From the NCBI GenBank assembly GCA_018715365.1, contig DVLU01000032.1:1-49970 (forward strand): DNA of 49,970 bases, written 5' to 3'. The notes under the pieces were generated by a model. That model did not search any database, was not told the DNA's origin, and saw only the letters and a program-made list of their open reading frames with translations. The translations under genes were made by a program, and so were the position numbers. This stretch comes from Candidatus Ornithomonoglobus intestinigallinarum. GTDB lineage: Bacteria > Bacillota > Clostridia > UBA1381. Shown piece after piece: positions 17,230 to 27,112 of the stretch (positions within the stretch are counted from its first letter, which is position 1; every line of letters starts with the position of its first letter).

Positions 17230-18918
17230 TTACTCAAGCGCGCCAAGCGCCTTATATATAAGCACGGCGCTTTCGGCTCTTGTCATATTTTCCGACGGAT
17301 AGAACATTGCGTTTGAGCGTCCGCTTATTATGCCGCCGTTATAGAGCGAATATACGGCGTTCTTTGCCCAGTCGGAAAGCTCCGCATCGTCGTCAAACAC
17401 AAAGTCGCCCGCCGTCAGATCAACTCTTGCGGCAATAAGCATTCTGTATACAACAGTCGCCGCCTGCTCGCGCGTTATAAAATCATTTACGCCGAAGCGC
17501 CCGTCGCCGTAGCCCGCAAAATAGCCTTCATCAACCGCTGCCGAAATATACGGCGCATACCATTCGTTTTCATCGGTATCCGAAAATCCCGGCGCGTTAT
17601 TGTTCTGCGTATCAACTCCTGCGGCAAGCGTTATCATTTTTGCCATTTCGGCTCGCGTCACGCCTCTGTCGGGGTCGAAAGTCCTGTCGCTTACGCCGTT
17701 TACTATTCCCTTTTCGTAAAGTGCGTTTACGGCGTCGAGAGCCCACTTTGTTTCCTCCATGTCGTCAAAATACTTATTGACGTTTGGCTTTGATTCGGTT
17801 GTCTGGCCGTTTCCGCCCTGATTTGCATTTGGCTTTTCCGCATTGTTGACGCTTATCGGATCGCGCCCGCCGCCTCCGAACGAGCCGCCTCCCGAACCGC
17901 CCGTGCCTCCGCCGCCGGAACCGCCGGTATTATTCGTGCCGCTGCTTTTAAGCTCCGCAACAGCATCCGAAACATCATTATACGAGTCAAGCTTTTTCCC
18001 CATAAGCGATTTATAATCGCTTACATCAAGCGTATTTGAATAGCTTATCTTCCCCGCCGCTTTATACGCTTCAAGCACAAGCTTTACTTCGTTATAGTTG
18101 GCCGCGCCGCTTATCGCCGCAAGCAAAACCTGCTCAGTGAAATCGGCGGCAAACGTGTCCGAATTGTTATATGTTCCCGCTGCGGCCGAATAAATTTTAT
18201 TTTTTGTGCTTTCGGAAAGCTTTTCAAAAACGTTTTCGCCGCCGCTTTCCGGTATCAGCTCATCAAGCCCGAAAAGCATATTGCTTTTATCGTCTTCATA
18301 CAGCCGTTTTACGGCAGCGCTGCCGCTTTTGTTTACGTTTTCAAGATACGCGCATCTTTCAAACGCAGCCTTGACGTCCGACGCTTCGGGATAATCCGGA
18401 TTGTCGCTCGTCATAAGCTTATAAACCTCCTCCTGTACGGAAAGCGTATCAAATACGCTCCTGTCGGTTTTTAGCCAATAATCATTTTCTTCGATAAGCG
18501 TTTTAAGCGATGATACATCCGCATTTTTTGCAAAGGCCTCGGCATTTAACGCAAATGCGCTCAAAAAATCCTTATCCTTAAAATCCGAATATACGGCAGT
18601 CAGCGTTTCCCCGGTCAGGCTTATATCAAAACTGCATGTATAATCTCCCGACTCGCCGTTGTTTTTGTATGTAAATCCGGCATTGCCGCTATCATCGGTA
18701 TAAATAATATCGTAATAATTGAGCTCGCCTTCGGAATCGGTTACTCTTACGCTTACGGCTGACGGATATTCAAGCCCCGGCACATAAACGCTGCCTGTCA
18801 TCAGGACAGTGCCGGGGCGGCAGTCAAAGCCGCACCGTGCCTCATCGTCATCCGCATATGCCGCCGTAAACGACAGCAGCATCGATGCGGCAGACAAAAT
18901 ACTTATAAGTTTTCTCAT
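17230..18918 (-). CDS. Secreted surface protein with C-terminal SLH triplet
   Basis: A 562-aa protein with a signal peptide (MRKLISILSAASMLLSF, cleavage near AYA-DDD). A beta-sandwich lies at about 30-110, a helical middle region follows, then a Gly/Ser-rich linker and three SLH domains from about residue 388. Clear SLH motifs are YEKGIVNGVSDRTFDPD, GYGDGRFGVNDFITREQAA and SGRSNAMFYPSENMTRAE. The SLH triplet should bind pyruvylated cell-wall polymer. ATG 18918 is preceded by GAGGAG; the frame extends upstream to 18960 but without a signal sequence. Together with the neighbouring SLH protein it may fasten the degradation machinery to the cell. Confidence 0.85.
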   Translation of the reverse strand: MRKLISILSAASMLLSFTAAYADDDEARCGFDCRPGTVLMTGSVYVPGLEYPSAVSVRVTDSEGELNYYDIIYTDDSGNAGFTYKNNGESGDYTCSFDISLTGETLTAVYSDFKDKDFLSAFALNAEAFAKNADVSSLKTLIEENDYWLKTDRSVFDTLSVQEEVYKLMTSDNPDYPEASDVKAAFERCAYLENVNKSGSAAVKRLYEDDKSNMLFGLDELIPESGGENVFEKLSESTKNKIYSAAAGTYNNSDTFAADFTEQVLLAAISGAANYNEVKLVLEAYKAAGKISYSNTLDVSDYKSLMGKKLDSYNDVSDAVAELKSSGTNNTGGSGGGGTGGSGGGSFGGGGRDPISVNNAEKPNANQGGNGQTTESKPNVNKYFDDMEETKWALDAVNALYEKGIVNGVSDRTFDPDRGVTRAEMAKMITLAAGVDTQNNNAPGFSDTDENEWYAPYISAAVDEGYFAGYGDGRFGVNDFITREQAATVVYRMLIAARVDLTAGDFVFDDDAELSDWAKNAVYSLYNGGIISGRSNAMFYPSENMTRAESAVLIYKALGALE

Positions 18919-18943
18919 GTCATTCTCCTCAGTCTCCGTTTTA

Positions 18944-18957
18944 CCGCCGGACGGCGG
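18944..18957 (-). other. Small intercistronic hairpin
   Basis: CCGCC-GGAC-GGCGG forms a 5-bp GC-only hairpin in the 58-base gap between the 18977 and 17230 genes. No T-run follows on the minus strand, so it is not a clear terminator. It may adjust transcript stability or partial readthrough. Confidence 0.35.
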
Positions 18958-18976
18958 CATAAATCATAAAGAAAGG

Positions 18977-21900
18977 TTATTTTATATAGAATACTGTCTT
19001 TGAAACATAGTAATAATCCATATTGTTTTTTGCGCAGACTTTTATTTCGTATTTGCCCTTTTCAAGTCCGCTGAGATCGACCGTTACGCTGTCGCCGTCC
19101 TGCGACCAGTTTTCGTATTCATTATTATAGCAAAGCACCTTTACATCGGTAAGCTCGGAGCTTGGCAATACGGCGTTTAATGTGAGCTCCTCGCCCGCAT
19201 CGTACGTTCCCATATATTCAACTCCGGAAAGCTCTATGCTGCCGGGATTCAGCTCATTGCTGTCGCCGTCAAGCGTATACACGCCGAAATCCGATATTGT
19301 TGTTGCCGGCTTATCCTGTATTCCTCCGGAAACGCCTATTGCAACGTATTCTATAAGGCTTACGTCAAATTCGCGTATATCGACATTTCCGAGAGGCGAC
19401 TTAAAGAGCGAGAAGCAGGACCACGGATATGTCAGCGTTTCAAGGTCGGTCGAAAACGCCACGCCCGAAGCCGCGCCGCTGTAATATTCCCTGCCGTCCT
19501 TCAGATATACGAAAACGGTTGTTGTGTCAACGCTGTCGTCCGAGCATTGACGCTTAAAGCTTATTCCGGACGTTCCCACCATAAACGATGCGTCGTCTAC
19601 CTTAAGCTTCGGGAAATACCACGTTGACGGATCACCGAACGTTGCCTGCATGGTAAACGTTTCCGCGTCTTTATCGGAGGAATACGATATTGTTCCGCTC
19701 TCCTGTATGTTTGTAAGATCCCAGTTTGAGCGGTCAAGCGCACCCTCAAAAAGCTGCACCTGATCGTTCGAAAGCTCCACGCCGCGCATCGAAATATTGT
19801 ATGCCGACACAGACGGTGAAAGCTCTCCGCCGCCGTCCAGGGCGCCGCTTATTTTAAGCTCGCCCGTTTTACCGGCCGTTGCATTGCCGTTTGCCTTAAG
19901 AGTTATCGGTATTGTCACCTTTCCCCAGGGCTGTATCGAAAAGCTTTCACTGCCGATGCTCAAATCAAACTGGCTGCCGTCGCTCAGTTCCGCGCCTATC
20001 GTTCCGCTTACGCTTTCGCCGTTCAAGTTATATACAACTGCGTCAACGGTGTAGCTCTTGCCCGCCGCAAGCGAATAGCCCACATATTTGACGGAGGAAT
20101 CGTTCGTGTCAACGTCCTGCCAAAGCGGCTGGATCACTATCCTGTCGTTTACGTCAAGCTCATGCTTTTCTATAACGTGCTTTTCCCTGTTTACGGGATA
20201 ATAATTCGAAATATCACATTCGCCGTCAAAGCGTATATAAATAGGATCCTGCGAAACGGATACTGTTACGGTTCCGTTTACCGGCTCAAGCCTTTCCTCA
20301 TGGCCGTACATATCTATATACGTTGCAGCGTCCGCCTTGATTGTTATATACGACGGCTGCTCCGACCAAAATACTGCCGTATCGTGTCCCATGCCGGTAT
20401 CGAACAGTTCACCCGTTACGCCGTCCGCGTTTGTTTCAAATTCGCCTTTGTATATTCCCTCGCCGAGCTGATACGTCATATTTTCAATCGACGTATAAAC
20501 CGGATACGGATAATACGAAGGAGTGTTAAACGACGAATAGTTTCCGCTGTTTTCCATATACGGTCTCGATATAAACCAGAAATGCTTATCCGTGCCGTAT
20601 GAAAGCGAGGTTACTGCCGACGTTACGCCATAACGCGCCGATTCGCGCATTTGGTCATACGACAATAGATTTTCTCCGTCCTCGGGTATCTGATGTATGC
20701 CTGCCTCCGTAAGGTATATCGGAACGGATTCGCCCTCGGAATATACATCGGCGTTTTGTCTTGCGTGGCTCACTCTTGTTTCAAGCTCCGAATGAGCATG
20801 GAAATTATATATGTCGCTGTAATTTAAAACGCCGTTTTGCATAAGAAGGTCAAAGTAAAGCCCCGAATACATGGCAAGACCGGTTGCGGAAACATACGGG
20901 TCATAGCCGGAATCGGCAAGACCAACGGCCGCCGCTTTAAAATATGCCGAGTACAGATCGGCTCCTGGAGAGTCGCCGGCATTGTCAAGCTCGTTAAAGA
21001 CCTCTACCATATCTATGCTGCCTTCCTCGTATTTGGGATAATCCCTCCAGAAGGAATACGACGTTTCATACAAGTCGTTTCTGAACTTAACATCCGATTC
21101 ATCGTTTACGTAACCGACGGCAGTGCCCATAACCTCGACGGTTTTTATTCCCTGCGCGTCTATCTGCTTTTTCAGTTTAAGCTGCTGTTCCGTTGTTGCT
21201 TCGCCCATGCCGCGGCTTCTTATCCAGTCAAAGCCCGAAAGGCTCATTGCCTCGGCAATGCTTTTACTTCGCTTCATGGAGCCTGTGTCATATTCGGCTG
21301 CCAGATCGGATGCGAAAGCCGTGTCCTCGAAATCGGTCCGCTTATTCGGCGAATGCGTTACAGAAAACGCAGTATATGAATTAAGCGGCTCCGTGCCGTC
21401 CGGCTCGTAAATATACGCCCTGTACCAGCCCGGTTCGAATTTACCTATATTTATCGGCATCATCTCCATGCCCTTTGCCGCTGTAACGTCGGCGCTCAGC
21501 GTCTCTCTGTTCCATGCGTCAACAATCCTTAATTTATAATTCGTTTCCTCCGGAGCCGTTGTTGTAAATTCGATATTCATCTTTACGGCTTCATCCTCCG
21601 TAAACACGCCGCTGTCGGAATCGTCAAACGACAGCCCCGATACGGAAAAATTACCGTTGCCTGCCTGTGATATTGTAAAATAGTCAAGAAATGTAACAAC
21701 CATATCCTGTGATTGAAGATCCTCTGTATTGACCTTCACGTACAGCGTATTTTTGCCCTTCTTAAGACGGAACGTGCCGAACGAGAATTTTTTCATAACG
21801 TCCTTTATGCTTGAAACATCAAGATGTTCAAGCAGCACCTTGCCGCTTGATGTGTTATCTTCCGTGTTCATATACACGTCCCAGTCGGAGGTGTATACCT

Positions 21901-22177
21901 TATCCATGTCCGAGCCTACCGCCGTAACCAGATACAGTCCGGGGTTCGTCACCTCAAACGTATAGCCTATCGTATAGCCCGCAGCTGGCGGATAGTCGTA
22001 TATGCGGACATATTTTGAATTACTGAGCTGGTTGTTGTTTGTAATGTTCAGCGTGCTCGTTGTCGTTGTGTAATTTTCGGCTTCGATTTTTATTTCCTCC
22101 GCCGTTGCAGCCGGCATAACAAGCGTTGACGCAATTAACGACAGCGCAACGGCGCACGCCGCTGTTTTCTTTTTCAT
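18977..22177 (-). CDS. Secreted clan GH-A-like glycoside hydrolase with N-terminal binding module
   Basis: A 1066-aa protein: signal peptide (cleavage near ATA-EEI), a CBM6/35-like module (KIEAENY onward, about 27-170), an Ig-like segment (185-280), then a TIM-barrel region. VEVFNELDN contains Glu396, the expected acid/base after Asn; YLTEAGIH contains Glu491, the expected nucleophile. This spacing fits clan GH-A, closest in style to GH39 or GH5-like families. The C-terminal half has beta-sandwich domains, including a jelly-roll-like stretch near FPKLKVDD. AGGAGGTGA precedes ATG. It is a full-length paralogue of the 24301 protein, apart from the added N-terminal module. The family number and substrate are not certain. 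Confidence 0.7.
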   Translation of the reverse strand: MKKKTAACAVALSLIASTLVMPAATAEEIKIEAENYTTTTSTLNITNNNQLSNSKYVRIYDYPPAAGYTIGYTFEVTNPGLYLVTAVGSDMDKVYTSDWDVYMNTEDNTSSGKVLLEHLDVSSIKDVMKKFSFGTFRLKKGKNTLYVKVNTEDLQSQDMVVTFLDYFTISQAGNGNFSVSGLSFDDSDSGVFTEDEAVKMNIEFTTTAPEETNYKLRIVDAWNRETLSADVTAAKGMEMMPINIGKFEPGWYRAYIYEPDGTEPLNSYTAFSVTHSPNKRTDFEDTAFASDLAAEYDTGSMKRSKSIAEAMSLSGFDWIRSRGMGEATTEQQLKLKKQIDAQGIKTVEVMGTAVGYVNDESDVKFRNDLYETSYSFWRDYPKYEEGSIDMVEVFNELDNAGDSPGADLYSAYFKAAAVGLADSGYDPYVSATGLAMYSGLYFDLLMQNGVLNYSDIYNFHAHSELETRVSHARQNADVYSEGESVPIYLTEAGIHQIPEDGENLLSYDQMRESARYGVTSAVTSLSYGTDKHFWFISRPYMENSGNYSSFNTPSYYPYPVYTSIENMTYQLGEGIYKGEFETNADGVTGELFDTGMGHDTAVFWSEQPSYITIKADAATYIDMYGHEERLEPVNGTVTVSVSQDPIYIRFDGECDISNYYPVNREKHVIEKHELDVNDRIVIQPLWQDVDTNDSSVKYVGYSLAAGKSYTVDAVVYNLNGESVSGTIGAELSDGSQFDLSIGSESFSIQPWGKVTIPITLKANGNATAGKTGELKISGALDGGGELSPSVSAYNISMRGVELSNDQVQLFEGALDRSNWDLTNIQESGTISYSSDKDAETFTMQATFGDPSTWYFPKLKVDDASFMVGTSGISFKRQCSDDSVDTTTVFVYLKDGREYYSGAASGVAFSTDLETLTYPWSCFSLFKSPLGNVDIREFDVSLIEYVAIGVSGGIQDKPATTISDFGVYTLDGDSNELNPGSIELSGVEYMGTYDAGEELTLNAVLPSSELTDVKVLCYNNEYENWSQDGDSVTVDLSGLEKGKYEIKVCAKNNMDYYYVSKTVFYIK

Positions 22178-22188
22178 CCGCTCACCTC

Positions 22189-24285
22189 CTAAAGCATGAT
22201 TTTCCCGTAAGCCGCTTTAAAGCTGCCATCGATTAAATATATTCCTATTTTATCGTCCGCTCCGGCTTCAACGCTTTGAATTATTTCAAACGTTCCCCCG
22301 GCGTTCACATCTTCAAGCTCCGCGGTATACACGTTCTTAAGCGACGTCAAATATCCGTCCTCCTCGCCGTATACGCATATAAGCAGCGAATGCGACGGTG
22401 TATAGTCTGCGGCGGCATTTACAGTGACGCTTATTTCACTGCCGCTTCGTTTTGCATTTGTCAGGTATACGCAGCTTTCGTCCGTTACATGAACCGTGTA
22501 TTCCATTGTCGCTTTAACACCCTTACGGTCTATATCGGCGCGTATAACCGTTTCGCCGGGATTTCTGCCGAAAACGATTCCCGTTTCGTCAACAGACGCT
22601 ATATTTTCATCCTCAACGGTGTATTTTACGGACGATATATCGGCTTCCGTAAGCTCCCTATCCTCACTGTTAAAGATTCTGAGCTGCTCGCCCGTACCGC
22701 GCACAACGCAGCCCTTGTCAATCACGCCGTAAAGTCCGTCAAGCTGCTTTACCGGCAGCACTTCAACATAGTCGAGAGAATAATATACTCCCGGCGTTGC
22801 CGCCGTATTTGTTCTTGCCGTTGCCTTGACCTTTACGTTTGTTACGCCCTCATCAAGGCTTAAATCTGTTTTATATACGTAATTATATAAGTTAAACGTT
22901 GCGCTGAGACCCGTATCGGCAAGCTCTTTTAATTGAGATATGTAAAAGTTTTCCTCGGTAAGCTCTATATAACGGCCGTCGTTTATGCTTATATACAGCG
23001 GGCTGAGATACGACATCATCGCAAATGTGCCTGCCGCAACGCTTACCGTGTAATCGCCGCTTGTTTCTATATTAAAATTAAATTCCTGCACAACATCGCT
23101 TGTATCGGTGCTTCTGTAAGCCTGGTATCTGCCGCCGCTCACGTTCGCATCGTTTACAATGTTTGTTGTTGTTATATCCTCAACCTCAAGTCTGCCGTTT
23201 CCTATAACAGGCTCGGGTTCCTTGGCCTCCTCGACCTCGATATAGTCAAAGGCAAAATATATTCCCTCACCGCCTGATATGTTAAGCCGCTTTACTGCCT
23301 TTATATCGACTGTAAACGTTCCCGCCGTAAGCGGAACTGGCGTTGTGTATGTGTATTTGTACAGCCCGAACGTCCCCTGCAGGCTCGTATCGGCAAGTGC
23401 GTCAAGCCGGCTCGATATGCAGCTGCTGCCGTTTATTTCAACGTATTCGCCGCCGTTTATGCTGAAATACAGCTGGCTTAAAAATTCCATATTGGCAAAA
23501 TCGGCGCAGGCGAAGCTGAATGTATATTCTCCGTCCTTATCAACGGCGCCCTCAAAACGCTGTATGAGGTCCTCCGTTCTGTTTGCCGCCTTATATGTCT
23601 GAAACTTTCCGCCGCTTACGTTTGCATCCTCAACAATACACTCATCCGAAACGTCCTCTATCTCCATTCTGACCTTGCCGTCGGGACCGGGCGTCGGGAC
23701 CGGCTGCTCGCCGGGGTCTGTTGTGGGTGTGGGCGGCTCCTCCTCTTGTTCTGTCATAAAGCTTACGTAATCGAGATAAAATTCAACCATCGGCAGACCT
23801 CCGGTTTTTTTGCCGCCCGAAAGCGTGAGCGTGTTTTCTCCCGCGTTAAGCTTTAGCTTTTCCGCTGATGTATAAATCGTTCTGTTCGGCGCGCTTGTAT
23901 CACCCGCCGTTATTTTATCGCAGCTTTCGTTAAGCGACAGCGGCTCGGAGCCGTTAAGCGACCATGATACATCACTATAGCCCTCAAACATACCCTTCGC
24001 ATATGCCGCGGCAGCAAGCTGCATTATGTATTCGCCCTCCTCAGAGGCGTTAAACGTCACGGTGTACGAATATGATGACGTTGATATTTTTGATATACCC
24101 GCCATTTTTACGCCGCCGTCCTTTTCCGTTAAGGAAAAATCGGTGTTATTTGCAAGCTGATCCTCAAATTCAACGGTTATCGTTTCGCTGCCGGCAAATA
24201 CATTCAGCGCAGGTACAAGCGACATAAGCATTGCCACAGACATCAAAACGCATATTAACCTTTTGTTCTTTAAAATACTTCTCAA
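22189..24285 (-). CDS. Secreted protein with three carbohydrate-binding-like modules and a Big2-like domain
   Basis: A 698-aa protein with signal peptide. Three related beta-sandwich modules lie at about 35-180, 205-355 and 365-515. They are marked by (V)EFED/MEIEDV/LEVEDI openings, FLSQLYFSINGGEY and YLSPLYISINDGRY centres, and YFAFDYIEV/YYSLDYVEV ends. A Pro-rich linker follows module one. A Big2/Ig-like domain with ENIASVDETGIVFGRNPGET comes next, then the small C-terminal module also found in four other proteins here. TTG 24285 is the likely start: GGAGGAG lies 6 bases upstream. The frame extends to 24300 only through the ribosome site itself. It has no catalytic domain and is probably a multivalent glycan binder. 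Confidence 0.78.
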   Translation of the reverse strand: MRSILKNKRLICVLMSVAMLMSLVPALNVFAGSETITVEFEDQLANNTDFSLTEKDGGVKMAGISKISTSSYSYTVTFNASEEGEYIMQLAAAAYAKGMFEGYSDVSWSLNGSEPLSLNESCDKITAGDTSAPNRTIYTSAEKLKLNAGENTLTLSGGKKTGGLPMVEFYLDYVSFMTEQEEEPPTPTTDPGEQPVPTPGPDGKVRMEIEDVSDECIVEDANVSGGKFQTYKAANRTEDLIQRFEGAVDKDGEYTFSFACADFANMEFLSQLYFSINGGEYVEINGSSCISSRLDALADTSLQGTFGLYKYTYTTPVPLTAGTFTVDIKAVKRLNISGGEGIYFAFDYIEVEEAKEPEPVIGNGRLEVEDITTTNIVNDANVSGGRYQAYRSTDTSDVVQEFNFNIETSGDYTVSVAAGTFAMMSYLSPLYISINDGRYIELTEENFYISQLKELADTGLSATFNLYNYVYKTDLSLDEGVTNVKVKATARTNTAATPGVYYSLDYVEVLPVKQLDGLYGVIDKGCVVRGTGEQLRIFNSEDRELTEADISSVKYTVEDENIASVDETGIVFGRNPGETVIRADIDRKGVKATMEYTVHVTDESCVYLTNAKRSGSEISVTVNAAADYTPSHSLLICVYGEEDGYLTSLKNVYTAELEDVNAGGTFEIIQSVEAGADDKIGIYLIDGSFKAAYGKIML

Positions 24286-24300
24286 GGCACTCTCCTCCAA

Positions 24301-27039
24301 TTATTCAAAAAACGTTCCTTCAACAAATATATTGCTTACATCGGCCGCATAAAACGTTATCGATTTTCTGACAGCCCTGTTGAATTTGTCAAAGCCCGTT
24401 ACCGTCAGGATATGCGCACCCTCTTTTATACTTTCGAGCGGTATCGTAAGTGTTCGGTATTCCTCCTCGGAAAACTCCGCGGGCGCATAATCGAGATATG
24501 CCGCATAATTGTCAAGTCCTTCGGGCATTTTTGCGTAAACCGTTTTATCGGTATTCGCTATGTATTTTGTACGGTTTGATATTCCCGTGATCTCAATCTC
24601 CGGCTCCTCCGGTTTGTAGCTTTCACCGGAGAAATATCCGAGCTCTTTAACGGCGTAGCTGTACGATGCGCTGCCGGGCGTATAGCCGGCGTTAAAGCCG
24701 ACCGATATTTCGATTATATCCGCCGGGTTAATCGTTTCGTCGCCGCTGCCGGAGAATTTTGTGAATTTATCCCATGTGAGCCTGTATTCCTCAGTTCCCG
24801 AAACGCACGGTCCGGCGTGAATGATATAGGCGCTTCCGTCCGACGTCCAGGCAAAAACCTTTATGTTCATCGAAGATATATCGCATTCCGCCTCGCTTGC
24901 CAAAGTTTTAAACGCAATCCCCGCCGCATCGGCAAGCACTCCGCCGTCAACTCTCAATTTCGGATGCGCCCATCTGTCGGAAACGTTTGCGGCAAAATCA
25001 AATTTAAATTTTACCGTATCCGACGCCGGCTCCGTCACGGTCATGCTTCCGACGGAATTTGGCGACCAGCTGTTTTTATCGTTATAGCCGTCAAAATACG
25101 AAACACTCATTGCGCCGTCGTTTGCCGGAATATCGCATTCGCTTACAGACGGCGATATTTCCATGCCGTTCGACGTTCCGTTAAAGCTTATATATCCTGT
25201 TCCTCCGGTGCTGTAGCTGCTGTCAGCGGCAACAATAAACGTAACGACCGTTTTGCCGCCGCCGCTTACCGTATAGCTTGCCGTTTCCGGAGACACGGCT
25301 TTTAGATTATCGGAAAGCGACATTCTTATTTCGCCGCGTGATGTTTTATCGGAAAAATTATATACATTTAGCGCAATAACGTAATTCTTCCCCTGCTCCA
25401 TAACGTATTTTGAGTTTACGACTTTCTTTGTAAGCCACGTCTGCTTTAAAACTATTCTTTTGTTATCGGGTATTGAGCTTACGTTAAGCGTTTCGTACTG
25501 CGGAAAGCTTTTTGAAAAATAATTGTTTTCCGTGCGCCCGTTAAATTTTACTATGACGGGGCTGTCCGTTACCGGAATATTTATTTTTTCGTTTACTTCG
25601 CTGTAACGTACGGGCACATTGTTTCCGACAAGGTCTGTCACCTCCGCATCGCGTGTTGTATTAAACTGTACGTAATCTGTTTTATCTTCCTTGTTCCATA
25701 CGACGGCAACATCGTTTTCGCCGTCCGAGAACATATAGCCGACGCAGTTATCCGGGCACTCCCTGAGTTCGCCGAGGAACGTCCCTTCCCCGAGATAATA
25801 CGTCAGCGCCGCAAGCGAGCTGTACGCGGCATACGGCATATGGTTTTTGCTGAAAATACCGAATTCCCTGCCGTTTTCTATATAATGGCGGAACAGGAAC
25901 CAAAAGTGCTTGTCCGTGCCGCCGCGCGCTATTGACTCAACCGTAGAAGTTATAACATATTTTGCCTGAAGCTCCATATAGCCGTCAAGTATTATATCGT
26001 TTTCGTCAACAGGGCAGCTCATGCCGGACTCGGACACCCATACGGGTTTTCCGCCGCCGTAGACGGTTGAAAGCTCCCTGCCCTCAAAAACGGGATCGGA
26101 CGGAAAATAATTGTATTCCGTCTGCTCCGCCGTCCTGTGCGAATGAAGGTTATACACATCCGCATACGACATAACGTCGTTTTGCATAAATACCTCCGAA
26201 AAGGACGTATTCCAATTGCAGAGACCTCCGAACGTTTTTACCGCACCTGAACCGGCATCCACAATTCCTATCGCACGTGCCTTATAATACGACGCGGCTT
26301 CATCGGGAGCGATGCGTCCGTCGGCGTCGGCCTCGTTCACCGATTCCCACGCACCAACGCTGCCGGAGTATATTTCGGCGTTTTTCTTTGCCTTATTATA
26401 TGTAGAGAATAAATCCTCGTCATAATCTATGAAGCTGTTTTTTGCAAGCATCTCCATAACGCTTATGCCTTCTGCCCGCAAAGCATCCGCCTGTTCTGCT
26501 ATATACGGATCATATTCCTCATCCGTATAATCCGACATACGCTCCCGCACAATATCTATTCCCGCAAGCCGCAGCGCTCTTGCATAGCCCGCCCGTTCCT
26601 CGGCGGTCCAGTCGGTATACTGTCCCGCCTGGTCCGCGGCAAACGGATTTTTGCCGGTATAGCGCGACGAATACGGTTCAACAACGGAAAACGCGCAGTA
26701 TATATCCTCCTCACTGCCCAATTCGTAAAATCTGACCCTGTACCAGCCCGGGTTATATTTTTGCAGCTTAAGCTCAGCCGTTCCGGAGGTGCCGTCCAAA
26801 TTAACACTGCCTTTTGCAAACTCTCGTCCGTGTATATCCGAAACGGTATATGTAACGCTTTCGCCGCCCGAGGCTTTATATGAAATATCAAACGATACAT
26901 TCTGTCCTTTTTCAAAAATGCCGGCAGCCTCGCGGGGTGTTATTTTGTTTATAACAACGTCCGCCGAGCATACCGCCGCACAGCTTATCTGTACAAGCGC
27001 GCACAAAGCCGCGGCAGCCAAGGTTTTTACAAGTTGCAT
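24301..27039 (-). CDS. Secreted clan GH-A-like glycoside hydrolase
   Basis: A 912-aa protein with a signal peptide (cleavage near CSA-DVV), an N-terminal Ig-like domain and a TIM-barrel region from about residue 130. AWESVNEAD supplies the acid/base Glu236 and VWVSESGMS the nucleophile Glu337. The motif HFWF(L/I)(F/S)R.Y.EN and the C-terminal beta-sandwiches (HPKLRVDGG) match the 18977 protein, so the two are paralogues from duplication. It lacks the N-terminal CBM of that protein. ATG 27039 is chosen (AAAGGG six bases upstream); a GTG at 27054 is in frame. The two enzymes may cut different linkages of the same polymer. Substrate not predictable from sequence alone. Confidence 0.7.
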   Translation of the reverse strand: MQLVKTLAAAALCALVQISCAAVCSADVVINKITPREAAGIFEKGQNVSFDISYKASGGESVTYTVSDIHGREFAKGSVNLDGTSGTAELKLQKYNPGWYRVRFYELGSEEDIYCAFSVVEPYSSRYTGKNPFAADQAGQYTDWTAEERAGYARALRLAGIDIVRERMSDYTDEEYDPYIAEQADALRAEGISVMEMLAKNSFIDYDEDLFSTYNKAKKNAEIYSGSVGAWESVNEADADGRIAPDEAASYYKARAIGIVDAGSGAVKTFGGLCNWNTSFSEVFMQNDVMSYADVYNLHSHRTAEQTEYNYFPSDPVFEGRELSTVYGGGKPVWVSESGMSCPVDENDIILDGYMELQAKYVITSTVESIARGGTDKHFWFLFRHYIENGREFGIFSKNHMPYAAYSSLAALTYYLGEGTFLGELRECPDNCVGYMFSDGENDVAVVWNKEDKTDYVQFNTTRDAEVTDLVGNNVPVRYSEVNEKINIPVTDSPVIVKFNGRTENNYFSKSFPQYETLNVSSIPDNKRIVLKQTWLTKKVVNSKYVMEQGKNYVIALNVYNFSDKTSRGEIRMSLSDNLKAVSPETASYTVSGGGKTVVTFIVAADSSYSTGGTGYISFNGTSNGMEISPSVSECDIPANDGAMSVSYFDGYNDKNSWSPNSVGSMTVTEPASDTVKFKFDFAANVSDRWAHPKLRVDGGVLADAAGIAFKTLASEAECDISSMNIKVFAWTSDGSAYIIHAGPCVSGTEEYRLTWDKFTKFSGSGDETINPADIIEISVGFNAGYTPGSASYSYAVKELGYFSGESYKPEEPEIEITGISNRTKYIANTDKTVYAKMPEGLDNYAAYLDYAPAEFSEEEYRTLTIPLESIKEGAHILTVTGFDKFNRAVRKSITFYAADVSNIFVEGTFFE

Positions 27040-27112
27040 AGCCTTCCCTTTCACACTTTTTTATATGCCGCAGCACAGGGGCCGCGAAACGCCGCCCCCA
27101 TGCACGCGCAAT

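Noticed and set aside
17860..17945. CRISPR-like or tandem DNA repeat
   Set aside because: The repetitiveness comes from Gly codons in the linker of the SLH protein; there are no regular repeats and spacers.
27060..27112. Terminator in the gap between the 27113 and 24301 genes
   Set aside because: The GC-rich pairing is imperfect and is followed by A, not T, on the coding strand; the operon most likely continues.
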